Shown here one piece after another: positions 14,192 through 14,827 of a stretch of 14,827 bases of DNA. Source of the DNA: Ignavibacteria bacterium (GTDB taxonomy: Bacteria; Bacteroidota; Ignavibacteria; Ignavibacteriales; Melioribacteraceae); NCBI GenBank assembly GCA_027347545.1, contig DAIEQT010000049.1, forward strand, positions 1-14,827, read 5' to 3'. The stretch's first letter is position 1, and every line of letters starts with the position of its first letter. The notes beneath the pieces were generated by a model. That model had not been told where the DNA came from and ran no database searches. It was given only the letters and a program-made list of their open reading frames with translations. A program made the translations under genes and the position numbers.

Positions 14192-14827
14192 ATGGGTATG
14201 ATGCTCAAAATGAGGAGTATGGCTCCATGGTTTATGCTCACAGTTGGTGGTTTGTTTGTTCTTTTTATGGTTCTTTCAGATTCTAGAGTATTAGATTTTG
14301 CAAGAACTCAATCTCAGAATGTAGGATCTGTTGACGGAGAAGATATTTCTTATCAAGATTATTCTACAATGGTTGAGCAAGCTAGAAAAAATCAAGAGCA
14401 GGATACCGGTCAACAAATAAGTGAAGAGCAGATGGATTACTTCAGAGATCAAGTATGGGACCAAATGGTTACCTTAAAATTGATTGACAAGAAGATTAAA
14501 GAATTTGGCATCGTTATCTCTGATGATGAAGTTAGAGAAGCTATTTTAGGTGCTAACCCGCCTGAAATGCTAAAGAGACAATTTACAGATTCTACGGGCG
14601 TTTTTAACCGTCAAGCTTACGAAACCGCAATGCGAGATCCTCGCAACAAACAAATTGTAATCGGTTTAGAACAGCAAATCAAGCAACAGTTAACACAACA
14701 GAAATTGCAGAATTATTTGTTTGCTTCAATTGGCGCAACGGAATCCGAAGCTTACGATACTTATGTAAAGCAGAACATCAAAATGAAAGCTAATTACATT
14801 AAGATAGACGCTAACACTGTACCGGAT
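14192..14827 (+). CDS. PpiD/SurA-like membrane-anchored periplasmic chaperone, 3' end missing
   Basis: The frame is open from ATG 14192 to the right edge (212 residues). GGAGG at 14178-14182 lies nine bases upstream of the ATG. A short basic N-terminus precedes a single membrane helix (about residues 12-29), so the rest faces the periplasm. Residues from about 44 fit the SurA/PpiD N-terminal chaperone domain: NVGSVDGEDISYQDYSTMVE, then a helical stretch with DQMVTLKLIDKKIKEFGIVI and SDDEVREAI, and FTDSTGVFNRQAYETAM. The parvulin-type prolyl isomerase domain(s) would lie beyond the window and cannot be confirmed. Such proteins help fold envelope and outer-membrane proteins. It is divergent from the symporter operon, with two palindromes in its leader. 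Confidence 0.85.
   Translation, partial: MGMMLKMRSMAPWFMLTVGGLFVLFMVLSDSRVLDFARTQSQNVGSVDGEDISYQDYSTMVEQARKNQEQDTGQQISEEQMDYFRDQVWDQMVTLKLIDKKIKEFGIVISDDEVREAILGANPPEMLKRQFTDSTGVFNRQAYETAMRDPRNKQIVIGLEQQIKQQLTQQKLQNYLFASIGATESEAYDTYVKQNIKMKANYIKIDANTVPD

Overview
The window is a 14.8 kb piece of an AT-rich bacterial chromosome, most likely from the Bacteroidota/Ignavibacteriota/Chlorobi side of the FCB group. This rests on several upstream regions that carry the TAnnTTTG -7 promoter element typical of that group (before hrcA, before exbB, and before the small-protein/symporter pair, where a TTTG element also lies 20 nt upstream), and on the style of the PpiD, TonB and HrcA proteins. The exact taxon is an inference; there is no rRNA or tRNA gene here to settle it.

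Positions 1-1349 are accessory in character: the 3' end of a coiled-coil protein gene that runs off the left edge, a 98 bp element bounded by imperfect inverted repeats, and a RelE/ParE-type toxin-antitoxin pair with overlapping genes. After a pyrimidine-rich gap comes a core block on the + strand: the heat-shock operon hrcA-grpE-dnaJ (1493-4324) closed by a strong terminator, then a membrane-anchored ComEA-like helix-hairpin-helix protein and a degenerate PilM-like protein (4445-5888) that runs directly into rsmD (16S rRNA m2G966 methyltransferase). coaD (phosphopantetheine adenylyltransferase) follows, the usual rsmD-coaD neighbourhood. A solitary Bro-N/DinD-like gene (7217-8059) is the second accessory insert.

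The right part is mostly on the - strand. exbB-exbD-tonB (9926 down to 8111) form a tightly overlapping operon for energising outer-membrane transport. A LAT/SteT-like APC-family amino acid permease has its own terminator. A 70-residue two-helix membrane protein is followed eight bases later by a large sodium:solute symporter with a soluble C-terminal tail of about 100 residues. Divergent from these, at the right edge, is the start of a PpiD/SurA-like membrane-anchored periplasmic folding factor, with an extended -10 promoter and two adjacent palindromes in its leader.

Most of the window is ordinary housekeeping. I see no convincing new defence or mobile system. The points most worth a second look are the small-protein/symporter pair with its unexplained tail, the PilM-like protein without pilN/pilO, the inverted-repeat element in front of the toxin-antitoxin pair, and the palindromes in front of the ppiD-like gene.
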